Origin: Sphingobacterium sp. SGR-19
GTDB lineage: Bacteria > Bacteroidota > Bacteroidia > Sphingobacteriales > Sphingobacteriaceae
Length of the DNA: 64,000 nucleotides
NCBI RefSeq assembly: GCF_011043555.1
Contig: NZ_JAAKGS010000006.1
Location: forward strand, 186,001 to 250,000
Direction of reading: 5' to 3'
Shown here: one piece after another, positions 35,710 through 44,766 of the stretch
Numbering within the stretch: the stretch's first letter is position 1
Layout: each line of letters begins with the position of its first letter
Made by a program: the position numbers and the translations under genes
The notes under the pieces: model-generated
The model's input: only the letters and a program-made list of their open reading frames with translations
Told to the model about the DNA's origin: nothing
Database searches by the model: none

Positions 35710-36240
35710 CTACCAGTTAGCAAACGCTCTATTGTAAATATCTTCCGTCAGTAAATTAATAATTTCTTTCGTCAAGTTTTCTTCTTGGTTTTGTATCAAA
35801 CCAGAAAATTCTCTAAATTGTGAAAAAGATTGTTCAAAATTGCTCTCTCCCGTGTCATCTAAACGATTTGTGTATTTTACCTTAACCGTAATTGTTAATC
35901 GGTTCAAGGCAGCACGGTCTGTATTTGCTTCTACCGCTGCGGGAGCAATATCGTACCCTGTAATAACACCTTCAAACATGGCATCAGCTTCCCCGTTAAC
36001 TTGGCTTAATCTCGATTGATTTCGAATACGCTCTTTTAGTCCTTCGGTAAAGTTCTGTCCTAGCGTTTGGTAAACCATCGGCGCAATATTCTCAAAATAG
36101 GCCACATGTACTGTTTTCATATTTTCCGGAATAGATCCTCCAGTAAAACCGTATTTCACCCCACAACCGTTAATTAGGAGACATACCGCAATTGCTAATG
36201 AAGGAAATATAAACACATTCCGCTTTCTCATAGTATTCAT
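35710..36240 (-). CDS. lptE: LptE-like LPS-assembly lipoprotein
   Basis: A 176-residue lipoprotein of the Bacteroidota LptE family, expected to plug the LptD barrel at the outer membrane. The signal peptide ends in the lipobox LLINGC, and GVKYGFTGGSIPENMKTVHV and YFENIAP follow, the usual family opening. The C-terminus contains NQEENLTKEIINLLTEDIYNRAF. ATG at 36240 overlaps the upstream TGA by one base, so translation is coupled to the sigma-54 activator gene. LptD is not in the window. Confidence 0.87.
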   Translation of the reverse strand: MNTMRKRNVFIFPSLAIAVCLLINGCGVKYGFTGGSIPENMKTVHVAYFENIAPMVYQTLGQNFTEGLKERIRNQSRLSQVNGEADAMFEGVITGYDIAPAAVEANTDRAALNRLTITVKVKYTNRLDDTGESNFEQSFSQFREFSGLIQNQEENLTKEIINLLTEDIYNRAFANW

Positions 36241-37499
36241 CAATCTAAATTTAAATCCTTGATTTTTCTATACAATGTACGTTCGGAAATCCCCAATTCA
36301 CGAGCCGCTGCCTTACGTTTACCTTTATGCTTCTTCAACGCCTTCTTAATCAAATCTGATTCTTTCTCGACCAAAGAAAGAGACTCCTCTATTTCCTCTG
36401 CTTCTTGGTCATCATACGACATGTATTCATTACCTTTTGAGCCTTGATTAGGATTGTGAATGGTTAGAGTCGGATGTATTCCCTCTTCTCCTAAATAGCC
36501 GGCAGAAGGCTTTACTTCATTATATAACTGATTAATATAAGGTGAATTTTGTTCATAGGTATGCGGATTTACGCCTTCTTTAAGGAGCTCTACCACTAAT
36601 TTTTTCAAATCTACCATATCCTTTTTCATATCGAAAAGAACCTTATATAATAAATCTCGCTCTGAAAAATCTTCTTTTCCGGCATCTTTTACAAAGACAG
36701 GCAACGATGATACGGGCTGCTCTATGGGTAAGTATTTAGATAGTATAGGAGAATCGACAACACGTTCCTTTTCCAACACAGCAATTTGCTCGGCAATATT
36801 TTTTAACTGTCGCACATTTCCTGGCCAGCTATAATTCATAAGCGTTTCCTGCGCATCCGGTGTTAATTGAACCCCAGGGGATCTGTATTTATCAGAAAAA
36901 TCAACGATGAATTTTCGAAAGAGCAGATTGATATCCTCTTTACGTTCCCGCAGAGAAGGAATTCGCAAAGGAACAGTATTCAAACGATAATACAAGTCTT
37001 CTCTAAATTTACCCTTCTTTACAGCTTCATACACATCGACGTTCGTCGCGGCAACCACCCTTACATTGGTTTTTTGAACTTTTGAAGAACCTACACGAAT
37101 GTACTCGCCGGTCTCCAATACCCGTAGCAACCTGGCTTGTGTACCTAAAGGAAGCTCCCCTACTTCGTCCAAAAAAATAGTCCCACCATCCACGACTTCA
37201 AAATATCCTTTTCGTGCCTCGTGTGCGCCGGTAAACGAACCCTTTTCGTGACCAAATAATTCAGAGTCTATCGTTCCTTCCGGAATTGCACCACAGTTTA
37301 CAGCGATAAAAGGCCCGTGTTTTCTAGCACTTAATTGGTGGATAATATGCGAAAAAACCTCTTTACCAGATCCACTTTCGCCCTGTATTAAAACCGATAT
37401 ATCTGTCGGTGCCACCTGCCAAGCGACATCAATTGCTCGATTTAACAATGGCGAATTACCAATAATTCCAAATCTATTTTTAATATCTTGAATATCCAT
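36240..37499 (-). CDS. Sigma-54-dependent transcriptional activator without receiver domain
   Basis: A 419-residue AAA+ enhancer-binding protein. It has almost no N-terminal regulatory domain. The AAA+ core begins near residue 10 (FGIIGNSPLLNRAIDVA), with Walker A GESGSGKEV, the sigma-contact loop GSFTGA (a variant of GAFTGA), Walker B GGTIFLDEVGEL and the second region of homology VRVVAATN. The C-terminal Fis-type HTH ends RELGISERTLYRKIKDLNLD. ATG at 37499 was chosen because the longer form adds 19 unrelated residues. It sits between miaB and lptE. Confidence 0.93.
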   Translation of the reverse strand: MDIQDIKNRFGIIGNSPLLNRAIDVAWQVAPTDISVLIQGESGSGKEVFSHIIHQLSARKHGPFIAVNCGAIPEGTIDSELFGHEKGSFTGAHEARKGYFEVVDGGTIFLDEVGELPLGTQARLLRVLETGEYIRVGSSKVQKTNVRVVAATNVDVYEAVKKGKFREDLYYRLNTVPLRIPSLRERKEDINLLFRKFIVDFSDKYRSPGVQLTPDAQETLMNYSWPGNVRQLKNIAEQIAVLEKERVVDSPILSKYLPIEQPVSSLPVFVKDAGKEDFSERDLLYKVLFDMKKDMVDLKKLVVELLKEGVNPHTYEQNSPYINQLYNEVKPSAGYLGEEGIHPTLTIHNPNQGSKGNEYMSYDDQEAEEIEESLSLVEKESDLIKKALKKHKGKRKAAARELGISERTLYRKIKDLNLD

Positions 37500-37545
37500 T
37501 TTTGTTCGTGAATCGTAATGTGTAGTACCCGATGTGTTTATATTC

Positions 37546-38979
37546 TTAGTCCACAATTTTGCCGATCAACGTTGCTGACGTACAACGTTCAGCCAACACA
37601 TGGACATATTCCCCTGGTTTGAAGCGCTTATCAACAGGAAAAACAACCATCGTATTTTGGTCGTTCCGCCCGCAATAATCATGATCTGAACGTTTTGAAA
37701 ACCCTTCGATAAGTACTTTTTGCACGTTACCTACAAAACTTTGCAAACGGTAGAGACTATGCTCTTGTTGCTTATTCACTACTTCAGTTAAACGTCTTTT
37801 CTTCACCTCTTCTAGTACATCATCTTCATAACGTTTTGCAGCCAATGTACCTGGTCGCTCCGAATATGCAAACATATAGGCAAAATCGTACTTTACGTAA
37901 TCCATCATAGAAAGCGTTTCTTGATGTTCTTCTTCTGTTTCGGTACAGAATCCCGTAATCACATCAGTAGATATACCACAAGTTGGAATAATACGACGGA
38001 TAGCATTAACCCTATCCATATACCATTCCCGGTCGTATGTTCGGTTCATCAATTCTAATACCCGTGAGCTTCCCGATTGCACTGGCAGGTGTATGTATTT
38101 ACAAATGTTTTCGTACCGAGACATGGTATACAATACCTCATCGGTAATGTCTTTCGGATGAGAAGTGGAAAAACGCACACGAAGTTCCGGACTTACTTCG
38201 GCAACCATCGCCAATAGCTGTGCAAAGTTTACCATCTGTCCCTCCGTTTCGCCTTCTGCTACGGGTTTTGTATATTTATACGAATCGACATTCTGTCCCA
38301 ACAAAGTGACTTCCCGATAGCCTGAATTAAACAAATCTTGTGCTTCTTTCACAATAGAATGACAGTCACGACTACGTTCACGCCCGCGTGTAAAAGGAAC
38401 AACACAAAATGAACACATATTGTCGCATCCCCGCATGATAGAAATAAACGCAGAAATTCCATTGGAGTTCAAGCGTACGGGACTAATATCGGCATAGGTT
38501 TCCTCTCTTGAAAGCAGCACATTGACCGCCTTGTTTCCGTCGTCAACCTTATCTATCAAGTTTGGCAAATCACGGTAAGCGTCTGGACCCACGACGACAT
38601 CAACTAGTTTCTCCTCTTCTAGAAATTTCGACTTCAATCGCTCAGCCATACAACCAAGAACACCTACTACCAGGCCTGGATTTTTCGCTTTCGCAGATTC
38701 GAATTCTTTCAGCCTATTCCGCACACGCTGTTCTGCGTTTTCCCGGATGGAGCAGGTGTTGATAAACACAACATCAGCTTCCTTATAATCTTTGGTTGTT
38801 TCAAAACCGTTATCCAATAGAATAGAAGCAACAATTTCGCTATCAGAAAAATTCATTTGACAGCCGTAGCTTTCGATATATAGTTTTCTTCCTGTCGATT
38901 TTCCTGTAGGAAGCATATCCAAAGCCTCACCTTGACGAGACTCGTCGTGTGTTTTTGTCGTGTGTTGTAATTCTATCAT
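37546..38979 (-). CDS. miaB: tRNA-2-methylthio-N6-dimethylallyladenosine synthase MiaB
   Basis: A radical-SAM methylthiotransferase that adds a methylthio group to i6A37. It has 477 residues. The UPF0004 domain starts [12 protein letters not shown] and contains the first Cys trio. The radical SAM cluster motif is [16 protein letters not shown] (CxxxCxxC), and a C-terminal TRAM domain follows. An N-terminal 30-residue extension precedes the conserved part. TAACTTTG at 38999-39006 on the minus strand may be its -7 promoter box. Confidence 0.97.
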   Translation of the reverse strand: MIELQHTTKTHDESRQGEALDMLPTGKSTGRKLYIESYGCQMNFSDSEIVASILLDNGFETTKDYKEADVVFINTCSIRENAEQRVRNRLKEFESAKAKNPGLVVGVLGCMAERLKSKFLEEEKLVDVVVGPDAYRDLPNLIDKVDDGNKAVNVLLSREETYADISPVRLNSNGISAFISIMRGCDNMCSFCVVPFTRGRERSRDCHSIVKEAQDLFNSGYREVTLLGQNVDSYKYTKPVAEGETEGQMVNFAQLLAMVAEVSPELRVRFSTSHPKDITDEVLYTMSRYENICKYIHLPVQSGSSRVLELMNRTYDREWYMDRVNAIRRIIPTCGISTDVITGFCTETEEEHQETLSMMDYVKYDFAYMFAYSERPGTLAAKRYEDDVLEEVKKRRLTEVVNKQQEHSLYRLQSFVGNVQKVLIEGFSKRSDHDYCGRNDQNTMVVFPVDKRFKPGEYVHVLAERCTSATLIGKIVD

Positions 38980-39049
38980 AGCATCAACTAAAAGACTACA
39001 AAGTTAAGAATAAAAACTTAAATCGATGACAGTTTGGCAGATCTCGTAA

Positions 39050-39085
39050 AAAAAAGCGCTATTCACATTGAACAGCGCTTTTCAT
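39050..39085 (-). terminator. Terminator of the OmpA-family gene
   Basis: AAAAGCGCTATTCA (39052-39065) pairs with TGAACAGCGCTTTT (39069-39082), with one G-T pair and a three-base loop. On the minus strand it is followed by a T run. Confidence 0.85.
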
Positions 39086-39107
39086 TATATGTTATAAAGT
39101 ACTAAGC

Positions 39108-39797
39108 TTAATTTTTTGCTTCGGCTTGTGCTTCTTTAATCATGTCGTCACCAGCTACAATAACAATTTCCACACGACGGTTTTCAGCACGTCCGGCGTC
39201 CGTATCGTTGGAAGCAATCGGTTCCGAATAGTTTTTACCTTCGGTTTTTATCCGTGAACTGCTCAAACCTTGTGAAACAGCATAAGATCTTACGGAAGCA
39301 GCACGCGATTCCGAAACCTTTTGGTTTGCTGCCAGTGTACCAATGTTGTCGGTATGACCAATCACTAAAATATTCGTACCTGGTTCTTTATTTAACGTCT
39401 CTACCAATTTGGAAATGTTTGTCTTTGCAGCAGATTTTAAGGTCGAGCTATTGAAGTCGAACAAAATACCTTCGTCAAATTTTACGATGATCCCCTCATC
39501 GGCTTTGATAACTTCGGCACCGGCTACGGTGTTTTCTATTTCCTTAGCCTGTCTATCCATCTTCTTACCGATCAAACCACCTGCGACACCGCCAATAGCA
39601 GCACCCGCAATAGCACCTACGGCTGTGTTACCAGCTTTACCTCCAATTAATGCCCCCAAACCAGCTCCTGCAGCCGTTCCGATAGCGGCCCCTTTTGTTG
39701 TGTTACTGGTATTCTGTATCGCGGCACAACTAGCAAACAACATTACTGATGTGGCTACTGACAAGCCATATACAGCCATTTTTTTATTGATTTTCAT
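39108..39797 (-). CDS. OmpA-family lipoprotein with glycine-zipper domain
   Basis: A 229-residue outer-membrane lipoprotein. The signal peptide ends with FASC, followed by a glycine-zipper segment (GAAIGTAAGAGLGALIGG, then AGAAIGGVAGGLIG) and a C-terminal OmpA-like peptidoglycan-binding domain with LVIGHTDNIG and NQKVSESRAASVRSY. It probably tethers the outer membrane to peptidoglycan. A strong terminator follows the stop, and miaB lies further downstream on the same strand. Confidence 0.92.
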   Translation of the reverse strand: MKINKKMAVYGLSVATSVMLFASCAAIQNTSNTTKGAAIGTAAGAGLGALIGGKAGNTAVGAIAGAAIGGVAGGLIGKKMDRQAKEIENTVAGAEVIKADEGIIVKFDEGILFDFNSSTLKSAAKTNISKLVETLNKEPGTNILVIGHTDNIGTLAANQKVSESRAASVRSYAVSQGLSSSRIKTEGKNYSEPIASNDTDAGRAENRRVEIVIVAGDDMIKEAQAEAKN

Positions 39798-39896
39798 AAT
39801 TAATTATTTTCTATGTTCACTTAATTACTTTGAGATAAACAAAGTAAATGCCAAAATAAGGTAATCGCCGTATAAACCGAATGAAAATAAGAAGAA

Positions 39897-40661
39897 TTAT
39901 CGTTCTTGTGGAGGAATGTCGAGTTTTGGCAAACGTTCGGAACGAGGACGCCCATTTTTATCCCAAGCTTCAAAAGAGCGTTTTACATAATGCATGAAGT
40001 CATATTGCCCCCAATTTCTAACTGTGCTATAGGAAGGGCGATACATATCCATAAATGACTGGAGCTCATCTCCCTCCAAATCAATCACTGAACGCACGGT
40101 AGTTTTGTTGAAAACTCGATCCACTTGGTTTTCTTCCAATTCTCTATCCATTAAGTTTGCGAACCGCTTTGCATTTTTTGCATCACGTCCGAACAAGTTA
40201 TATAATGCTGTTGCAGGGCTACCTAAATAGGTACCAACTGTATTTTTGCCGCCGTTGTAGACTCCTTTCTTGCGATAATCGTCCAACATATCCCGCATCT
40301 CTGCTTCTTTACTCATCCGACTCACTACAACGGTCTCGATGGTCAAGCCCGCCTGCATCTCTATAAGGATATCTTCCGTGGTTTGCAAAACTGTTTTTAT
40401 GGGACCATAACCTGTTTTCGTCAAAGAAAGGCTATCTCCAACAGACGCCTCTATAATAAATACACCAAACGTATTTGTTTGCGTACGTTTTTTTGTACGC
40501 AGGTTAACTACATTGACATCAGATAAGCGCCCACTTCCGCCTTTTTCTACCACAATACCTGAAACCCCAATAGATTGCTGTGCATATATGTTCGGTGCTC
40601 CTGCGAGTACGAGCATTGCACAACTCACGAGTAACCAAATATATTTCTTATTTATATACAT
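39897..40661 (-). CDS. Exported protein with carboxypeptidase-regulatory-like domain
   Basis: The 254-residue protein has a signal peptide (YIWLLVSCAMLVLAGAPNIYAQ). Residues about 28-110 resemble a carboxypeptidase-regulatory-like beta-sandwich (GVSGIVVEKGGSGRLSDVNVV, TNTFGVFIIEASVGDSLSLT). The C-terminal 130 residues are helical, with no family I can name. No active-site motif is seen. It is likely a periplasmic or outer-membrane-associated accessory protein and stands alone between OmpA and a hypothetical gene. Confidence 0.72.
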   Translation of the reverse strand: MYINKKYIWLLVSCAMLVLAGAPNIYAQQSIGVSGIVVEKGGSGRLSDVNVVNLRTKKRTQTNTFGVFIIEASVGDSLSLTKTGYGPIKTVLQTTEDILIEMQAGLTIETVVVSRMSKEAEMRDMLDDYRKKGVYNGGKNTVGTYLGSPATALYNLFGRDAKNAKRFANLMDRELEENQVDRVFNKTTVRSVIDLEGDELQSFMDMYRPSYSTVRNWGQYDFMHYVKRSFEAWDKNGRPRSERLPKLDIPPQER

Positions 40662-40755
40662 TCATATAAATTTAGTAAATGTTTAGACTAACCAATGTTA
40701 AAAAGTTTTAAATCTGCTTTAATGCTTGTCTATAGTTCTATCCTAGTCACCAAAA

Positions 40756-41148
40756 TTATTTGTACGGATAAAAGACAAAGTTTGCCCCCTCCGGTACGAT
40801 AACAAAGAGACACATATATTCGTTGGTATTTTTGAAATGTTTCGTAAAATAATCTTTCCGGTCGTCCTTGACAAGTCCACGATCGACAAACTCTTCCAAT
40901 GAGCTTACATTAATCGTCCATTGTGTGTTTAGTTCATCTTTACTCAACAATAGCTCTCCTATACTTACCTCGTGTTGATGGGCGATAAAAATAGGATATA
41001 GCGTGTATCCTTCTGCTATCATTTCAGTAGCCACTTCTTTTATGGAATCACTGTAAAAATCCAAATCAACTTTCAAGCTCTTAAGTGGGCTGTTTGCAGT
41101 TTGGTCGTCCGCAGGCCCTATTCTTCCCATTAAATCTTCGATGTCCAT
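40756..41148 (-). CDS. Conserved hypothetical protein
   Basis: A 130-residue cytoplasmic protein with no signal peptide or membrane helix. The N-terminus is acidic (MDIEDLMGRIGPADD) and the rest predicts an alpha/beta fold (IKEVATEMIAEGYTLYPIFI, INVSSLEEFVDRGLV, FVIVPEGANFVFYPYK). I recognise no family motif. It lies downstream of rlmD on the same strand, 76 bases apart. Confidence 0.65.
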   Translation of the reverse strand: MDIEDLMGRIGPADDQTANSPLKSLKVDLDFYSDSIKEVATEMIAEGYTLYPIFIAHQHEVSIGELLLSKDELNTQWTINVSSLEEFVDRGLVKDDRKDYFTKHFKNTNEYMCLFVIVPEGANFVFYPYK

Positions 41149-41224
41149 ATTGATGCTTTAAGTTCGTGAGTATCTTCGAAAAGTCTGCTAGCTATCGGGA
41201 TATATACTCTTTATTTTCAAATAG

Positions 41225-42643
41225 TTACGGATTACGAGTTTTCAAAACCAACGAAACCACATTTTCTACGTGTTGCGTATGCGGAAACATGTCCACCGGT
41301 TTAATACGTTCCACATCGTATTTCTCTTGTAATAAAGCCAGATCACGAGCTTGAGTTGCAGCATTGCAACTTACATATACTACTCTTTTAGCTTCCATTT
41401 CCAAAATGCGGTTCACAACCTCTGCATGCATACCTGCGCGTGGCGGATCGGTAATGACGACATCCGGCTTACCATGTTTCTGCACAAAATCTGCTGTCAA
41501 CACATCTTTCATATCTCCTGCATAGAACTTTGTATTGCCAATCCCATTTATCTGGGAATTGATCTTTGCATCTTCTATGGCAGACGGCACATACTCTACA
41601 CCCACAACTTCCCGCGCCATACGTGCCACGAAATTGGCAATTGTTCCTGCTCCAGTATACAAATCATATACCAATTCATCTCCTTTTAAACCAGCAAATT
41701 CTCGTGTTATCTTGTACAACTCATACGCTTGTGCAGAGTTAGTTTGATAAAAAGATTTCGGCCCGACTTTAAACTTCAACCCGTCCATCTCTTCATATAT
41801 AAAATCACGGCCATTAAAGGTATGGATATCTTGATCAAAGATGGTATCGTTACGTTTTTGATTAATAATGTACAGTAATGACGTAAGCGTTGGAAACTGC
41901 TCGTTGACATAGTTCATTAATGCGTCGACCTGCCCCTCTTCCGGATACGCAAAAACGACAATTACCATCACTTCTCCTGTGGACGATGTACGGATAATCA
42001 GATTACGCAAAGCGCCTTCATGTGCACGCAGATCATAAAAAGAGATTCCATGCATTATGGCAAAATAGCGTACCGCATTTCGAATCAAGTTGGATGGATC
42101 TTGTTGCAGAAAGCAATGATCGATATCTAAAATCTTATCGAATCTCCCCGGCACGTGAAACCCAAGAGCGTTTAGATCGTCTGGTTTTACTTCTTCGTCC
42201 ACCGACGTCAACCACCGCTTATTGGAAAACGTAAACTCCAGTTTATTCCTATAATATGCTGTTTCGGCTGAGGCAAGAATTGGCTCTATGGGAGAAATAT
42301 CTACTTTACCCAAGCGCTTTAGGGCATTCTCGACGTATTGCTGTTTAAACAACAACTGCGCGGGATATTCCATATGTTGCCACTTGCAGCCTCCACATAC
42401 GCCAAAATGTGGGCAAAAAGGATCTGTACGGTATTTCGAAGCTTCTTTTAATGCCACTAAACGTCCCTCCGCAAAATTTTTCTTCTTGCGGATCAGCTCT
42501 ACATCGGCGACATCACCAGGCACAGCCTGCTCGATAAACAGTACTAATTCGTCGCGTTTGGCAACTCCTTTGCCTTCTTCCGCAATGTCAATAATATGAA
42601 CATCGGATACAAACCGCTTGTCTTGTGGAATTCGTCTACCCAT
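41225..42643 (-). CDS. rlmD: 23S rRNA (uracil-1939-C5)-methyltransferase RlmD-like
   Basis: A SAM-dependent RNA uracil methyltransferase of the RlmD/RumA family, 472 residues. The N-terminal TRAM domain is followed by the iron-sulfur Cys set FCPHFGVCGGCKWQHM and the later Cys in DIDHCFLQ. The Rossmann domain carries VYDLYTGAGTIANFVA and the catalytic Cys is in VYVSCNAATQARDL. ATG at 42643 is supported by TACTTTTG at 42652-42659 just upstream; a longer frame adds 19 residues derived from a repeat. The exact target uridine is inferred from family and could be another 23S position. Confidence 0.9.
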   Translation of the reverse strand: MGRRIPQDKRFVSDVHIIDIAEEGKGVAKRDELVLFIEQAVPGDVADVELIRKKKNFAEGRLVALKEASKYRTDPFCPHFGVCGGCKWQHMEYPAQLLFKQQYVENALKRLGKVDISPIEPILASAETAYYRNKLEFTFSNKRWLTSVDEEVKPDDLNALGFHVPGRFDKILDIDHCFLQQDPSNLIRNAVRYFAIMHGISFYDLRAHEGALRNLIIRTSSTGEVMVIVVFAYPEEGQVDALMNYVNEQFPTLTSLLYIINQKRNDTIFDQDIHTFNGRDFIYEEMDGLKFKVGPKSFYQTNSAQAYELYKITREFAGLKGDELVYDLYTGAGTIANFVARMAREVVGVEYVPSAIEDAKINSQINGIGNTKFYAGDMKDVLTADFVQKHGKPDVVITDPPRAGMHAEVVNRILEMEAKRVVYVSCNAATQARDLALLQEKYDVERIKPVDMFPHTQHVENVVSLVLKTRNP

Positions 42644-42651
42644 AATGGGTG

Positions 42652-42659
42652 CAAAAGTA
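42652..42659 (-). promoter_or_regulatory. -7 box of rlmD
   Basis: The minus strand reads TACTTTTG eight bases before the rlmD ATG. No -33 TTG at the usual distance is seen, since the upstream DNA is the AT-rich repeat hairpin. Confidence 0.4.
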
Positions 42660-42781
42660 CGGTTTTTTTTATGTTCTTTTTTTCCGCAAAAAAGAACCAA
42701 AAAGCTCGTCGCTTCGAATGTTTTACATTTGGGGTAGTACTAAGGATGAGTTTGTACAGTTGTAAAACTTTCGGATGCGAC
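42660..42781 (-). repeat. Dispersed intergenic repeat, copy 1
   Basis: Read on the minus strand from 42781, the element starts GTCGCATCCG, passes through a GTACTA-containing middle and ends in a perfect 10-base hairpin, GTTCTTTTTT (42673-42682) with AAAAAAGAAC (42688-42697). A degenerate second copy lies at 53019-53174 on the plus strand. The hairpin could act as a terminator in both directions. Confidence 0.5.
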
Positions 42782-42872
42782 ATTTTAATGCTAAGGGAGG
42801 GGATAGTGCATGGCGTATCTAAAAGCGATCAATAACGCTTCGCGCCCATGCGGGTTAAATCGACATCGCATT

Positions 42873-42977
42873 GTTCCGTGGCCAGCTTTACGTAGGCTAT
42901 TCCGTTAAAAACAAAATAATGTTTGAGCGTAGCGAGTTGTATTTTGTTTAGGAATAGACAAGTAAAGGTAGCGGAAC
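42873..42977. repeat. Long imperfect palindrome with GAGCGTAGCGAG centre
   Basis: Paired segments are CTATTCC (42897-42903) with GGAATAG (42951-42957), AAACAAAATA (42909-42918) with TATTTTGTTT (42940-42949), and TTCCG (42874-42878) with CGGAA (42972-42976). The loop contains GAGCGTAGCGAG. It looks like a palindromic intergenic element of the chromosome, not a gene. Confidence 0.5.
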
Positions 42978-42984
42978 CATGCAA

Positions 42985-43021
42985 GTCTTGACTTTTTTTG
43001 CTTCGTTTTTTGTGTCAAGAC
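42985..43021. repeat. Short perfect hairpin
   Basis: GTCTTGAC (42985-42992) and GTCAAGAC (43014-43021) flank a T-rich loop. It lies 65 bases past the TetR stop, on the side where a minus-strand terminator would be expected, but the T run is inside the loop. Confidence 0.4.
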
Positions 43022-43086
43022 AAAAACCACGAAGTGCTCATCCATTCCATAAAAATGAGTATTAATGGATAAATGAAGAAGAAAAA

Positions 43087-43668
43087 CTACGACTCCAGCA
43101 ATGTTGCCTGTACCAGATAAGGGAGGATTTCCTTCTGGAAAGAAATAAAATTTTTGCGTACATCGGCATCTGTTACTGAGGTAAAAGCAAATGAAAAGAC
43201 AATATTTTTACTGGATTTGATAAGGAAGGTTAATCTTTCTTCGGGTACGGTTAGTGCAATGGTTTCGTTTTGTATAAAAGAACTAAGCAGTAGAAATTCT
43301 AAATCATCGGAAAGTATTTTCAAGTACTCTTGTGCATTGGCCGATTCCCGGATAAACTCCCACCCTACAAACTCATTACAGACGGTATACGTTACACGAC
43401 TTACACGAAGAATCGTATTCGCCAGAAAAGTAGAAAGATCTTTTTCCCGGATATTTTTATTCAGGATATCTTCTACATTTTCTCGGATATAATCCATCAG
43501 TACTGCATGCAGAATAAGCTCTTTACTGGCGAAATGCTTATAAAATGTCGCTTTTGCAATACGCGCCTGTTTCGCCAGTTCATTTACACTAGTTTTGTTA
43601 TATCCGTATCGTCGAAAAAGTTCACGTGCGGATTTCTTAATTGATAATATGACCTGGTCAGGCTCCAT
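43087..43668 (-). CDS. TetR/AcrR-family transcriptional regulator
   Basis: A 193-residue DNA-binding repressor. The N-terminal TetR HTH is clear: IKKSARELFRRYGYNKTSVN, ELAKQARIAKATFYKHFASK. The C-terminal ligand-binding domain is of unknown specificity. It lies downstream of pheS on the same strand, with only 16 bases between. No efflux pump or obvious target is adjacent, so the regulon is unknown. Confidence 0.9.
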   Translation of the reverse strand: MEPDQVILSIKKSARELFRRYGYNKTSVNELAKQARIAKATFYKHFASKELILHAVLMDYIRENVEDILNKNIREKDLSTFLANTILRVSRVTYTVCNEFVGWEFIRESANAQEYLKILSDDLEFLLLSSFIQNETIALTVPEERLTFLIKSSKNIVFSFAFTSVTDADVRKNFISFQKEILPYLVQATLLES

Positions 43669-43684
43669 ATATTAATTTGGGAGG

Positions 43685-44722
43685 TTACACAAGTTCTGTC
43701 TCAAACTGGGATAAGAAACGGACATCGTTCTCAGAGAACAATCGCAAATCCCGAATTTCGTATTTCAAATTTGTTATCCGTTCGATACCCATACCAAAAG
43801 CAAAACCGGAATATTTCTTACTATCGATCCCGCAGTTCTCTAACACATTTGGATCTACCATACCGCATCCTAATATCTCCACCCATCCAGAATATTTACA
43901 GAGCTGGCATCCTTCTCCTTTACAGATTGTACAAGAAATATCCATCTCAGCAGATGGTTCGGTGAATGGAAAATAAGAAGGACGGAAACGTACTTTTGTG
44001 CCTTCACCGTATAGTTCCTGCACGAAATGAAACAATGTTTGTTTCAAATCTGCAAAAGAAACATTTTCGTCTACATACAACCCTTCTACTTGATGGAAAA
44101 AGCAATGCGCCCGAGCGGATATCGCTTCATTTCTATATACACGACCCGGCATGATAGCACGGAAAGGCGGTTTTCCCATTTCCATTAAGCGAACCTGAAC
44201 AGAAGAGGTGTGTGTACGTAGCGCGATGTCATTGCCTTCTTTCTTTTCCACGAAAAAGGTATCTTGCATATCACGAGCGGGGTGTTCGGGAGGAAAATTG
44301 AGTGCAGAGAAGTTATGCCAATCGTCTTCAATCTCCGGTCCTTCAGCTACGATAAAACCCAATTTCTTAAAGATTTCCACAATTTCTTTTCGCACTAACG
44401 ATAGTGGATGCCGAGATCCCAGCTGGAAGCCTTCTCCAGGGAGTGTTAAGTCTCCCTCCTCACGTTGCAGCGTCTTTTCCGTATGCGCAAACTGCGCCTG
44501 AGCGTCACTATATGTTTTTTCAGCCAGTTGTTTAAATTCGTTTAAAACTTTACCCAGCGTACGTTTTTCCTCAGCTGATACCGTTTTAAATTCCTCAAAT
44601 AACGCTTTAACGATACCTTTGGCGACTAAAAATTTTAAACGAAAATTTTCCACATCAGCTGCCGACGCGGGAGTAAATTCCTTTATTTCTTTTGTAAACT
44701 GCTTAATTTTGTCCTGCAACAT
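43685..44722 (-). CDS. pheS: Phenylalanine-tRNA ligase alpha subunit
   Basis: Catalytic subunit of the class II PheRS. The 345-residue protein has an N-terminal coiled-coil tRNA-binding arm and the class II core: HPLSLVRKEIVEIFKKLGF, motif 2 region FRAIMPGRVYRNEAISARAH and motif 3 GFAFGMGIERI. It also has a CTICKGEGCQLCKYSGW segment. TATCTTTG on the minus strand (44728-44735) lies five bases before the ATG. pheT is not adjacent in the window. Confidence 0.97.
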   Translation of the reverse strand: MLQDKIKQFTKEIKEFTPASAADVENFRLKFLVAKGIVKALFEEFKTVSAEEKRTLGKVLNEFKQLAEKTYSDAQAQFAHTEKTLQREEGDLTLPGEGFQLGSRHPLSLVRKEIVEIFKKLGFIVAEGPEIEDDWHNFSALNFPPEHPARDMQDTFFVEKKEGNDIALRTHTSSVQVRLMEMGKPPFRAIMPGRVYRNEAISARAHCFFHQVEGLYVDENVSFADLKQTLFHFVQELYGEGTKVRFRPSYFPFTEPSAEMDISCTICKGEGCQLCKYSGWVEILGCGMVDPNVLENCGIDSKKYSGFAFGMGIERITNLKYEIRDLRLFSENDVRFLSQFETELV

Positions 44723-44727
44723 ATTGC

Positions 44728-44735
44728 CAAAGATA
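44728..44735 (-). promoter_or_regulatory. -7 box of pheS, nearly leaderless
   Basis: TATCTTTG on the minus strand ends five bases before the pheS ATG at 44722. A -33 TTG is not evident at 19-21 bases. Confidence 0.45.
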
Positions 44736-44766
44736 CGGCAAAATATTAAAATATTCTTATGGCATT

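Larger units (their letters stand above)
42644..43086. other. Gene-free interval of repeat-derived DNA
   Basis: This 443-base interval between rlmD and the TetR gene holds no gene I can support. It contains the first copy of a dispersed element (42660-42781), a long imperfect palindrome (42873-42977) and a hairpin with GTCTTGAC/GTCAAGAC arms (42985-43021). Short frames here are translations of the repeats. Confidence 0.6.

Noticed and set aside
42544..42835. Short frames on both strands next to rlmD
   Set aside because: They translate the dispersed repeat and its hairpin, and their similarity to frames at 53015 comes from the repeat, not from a protein family.
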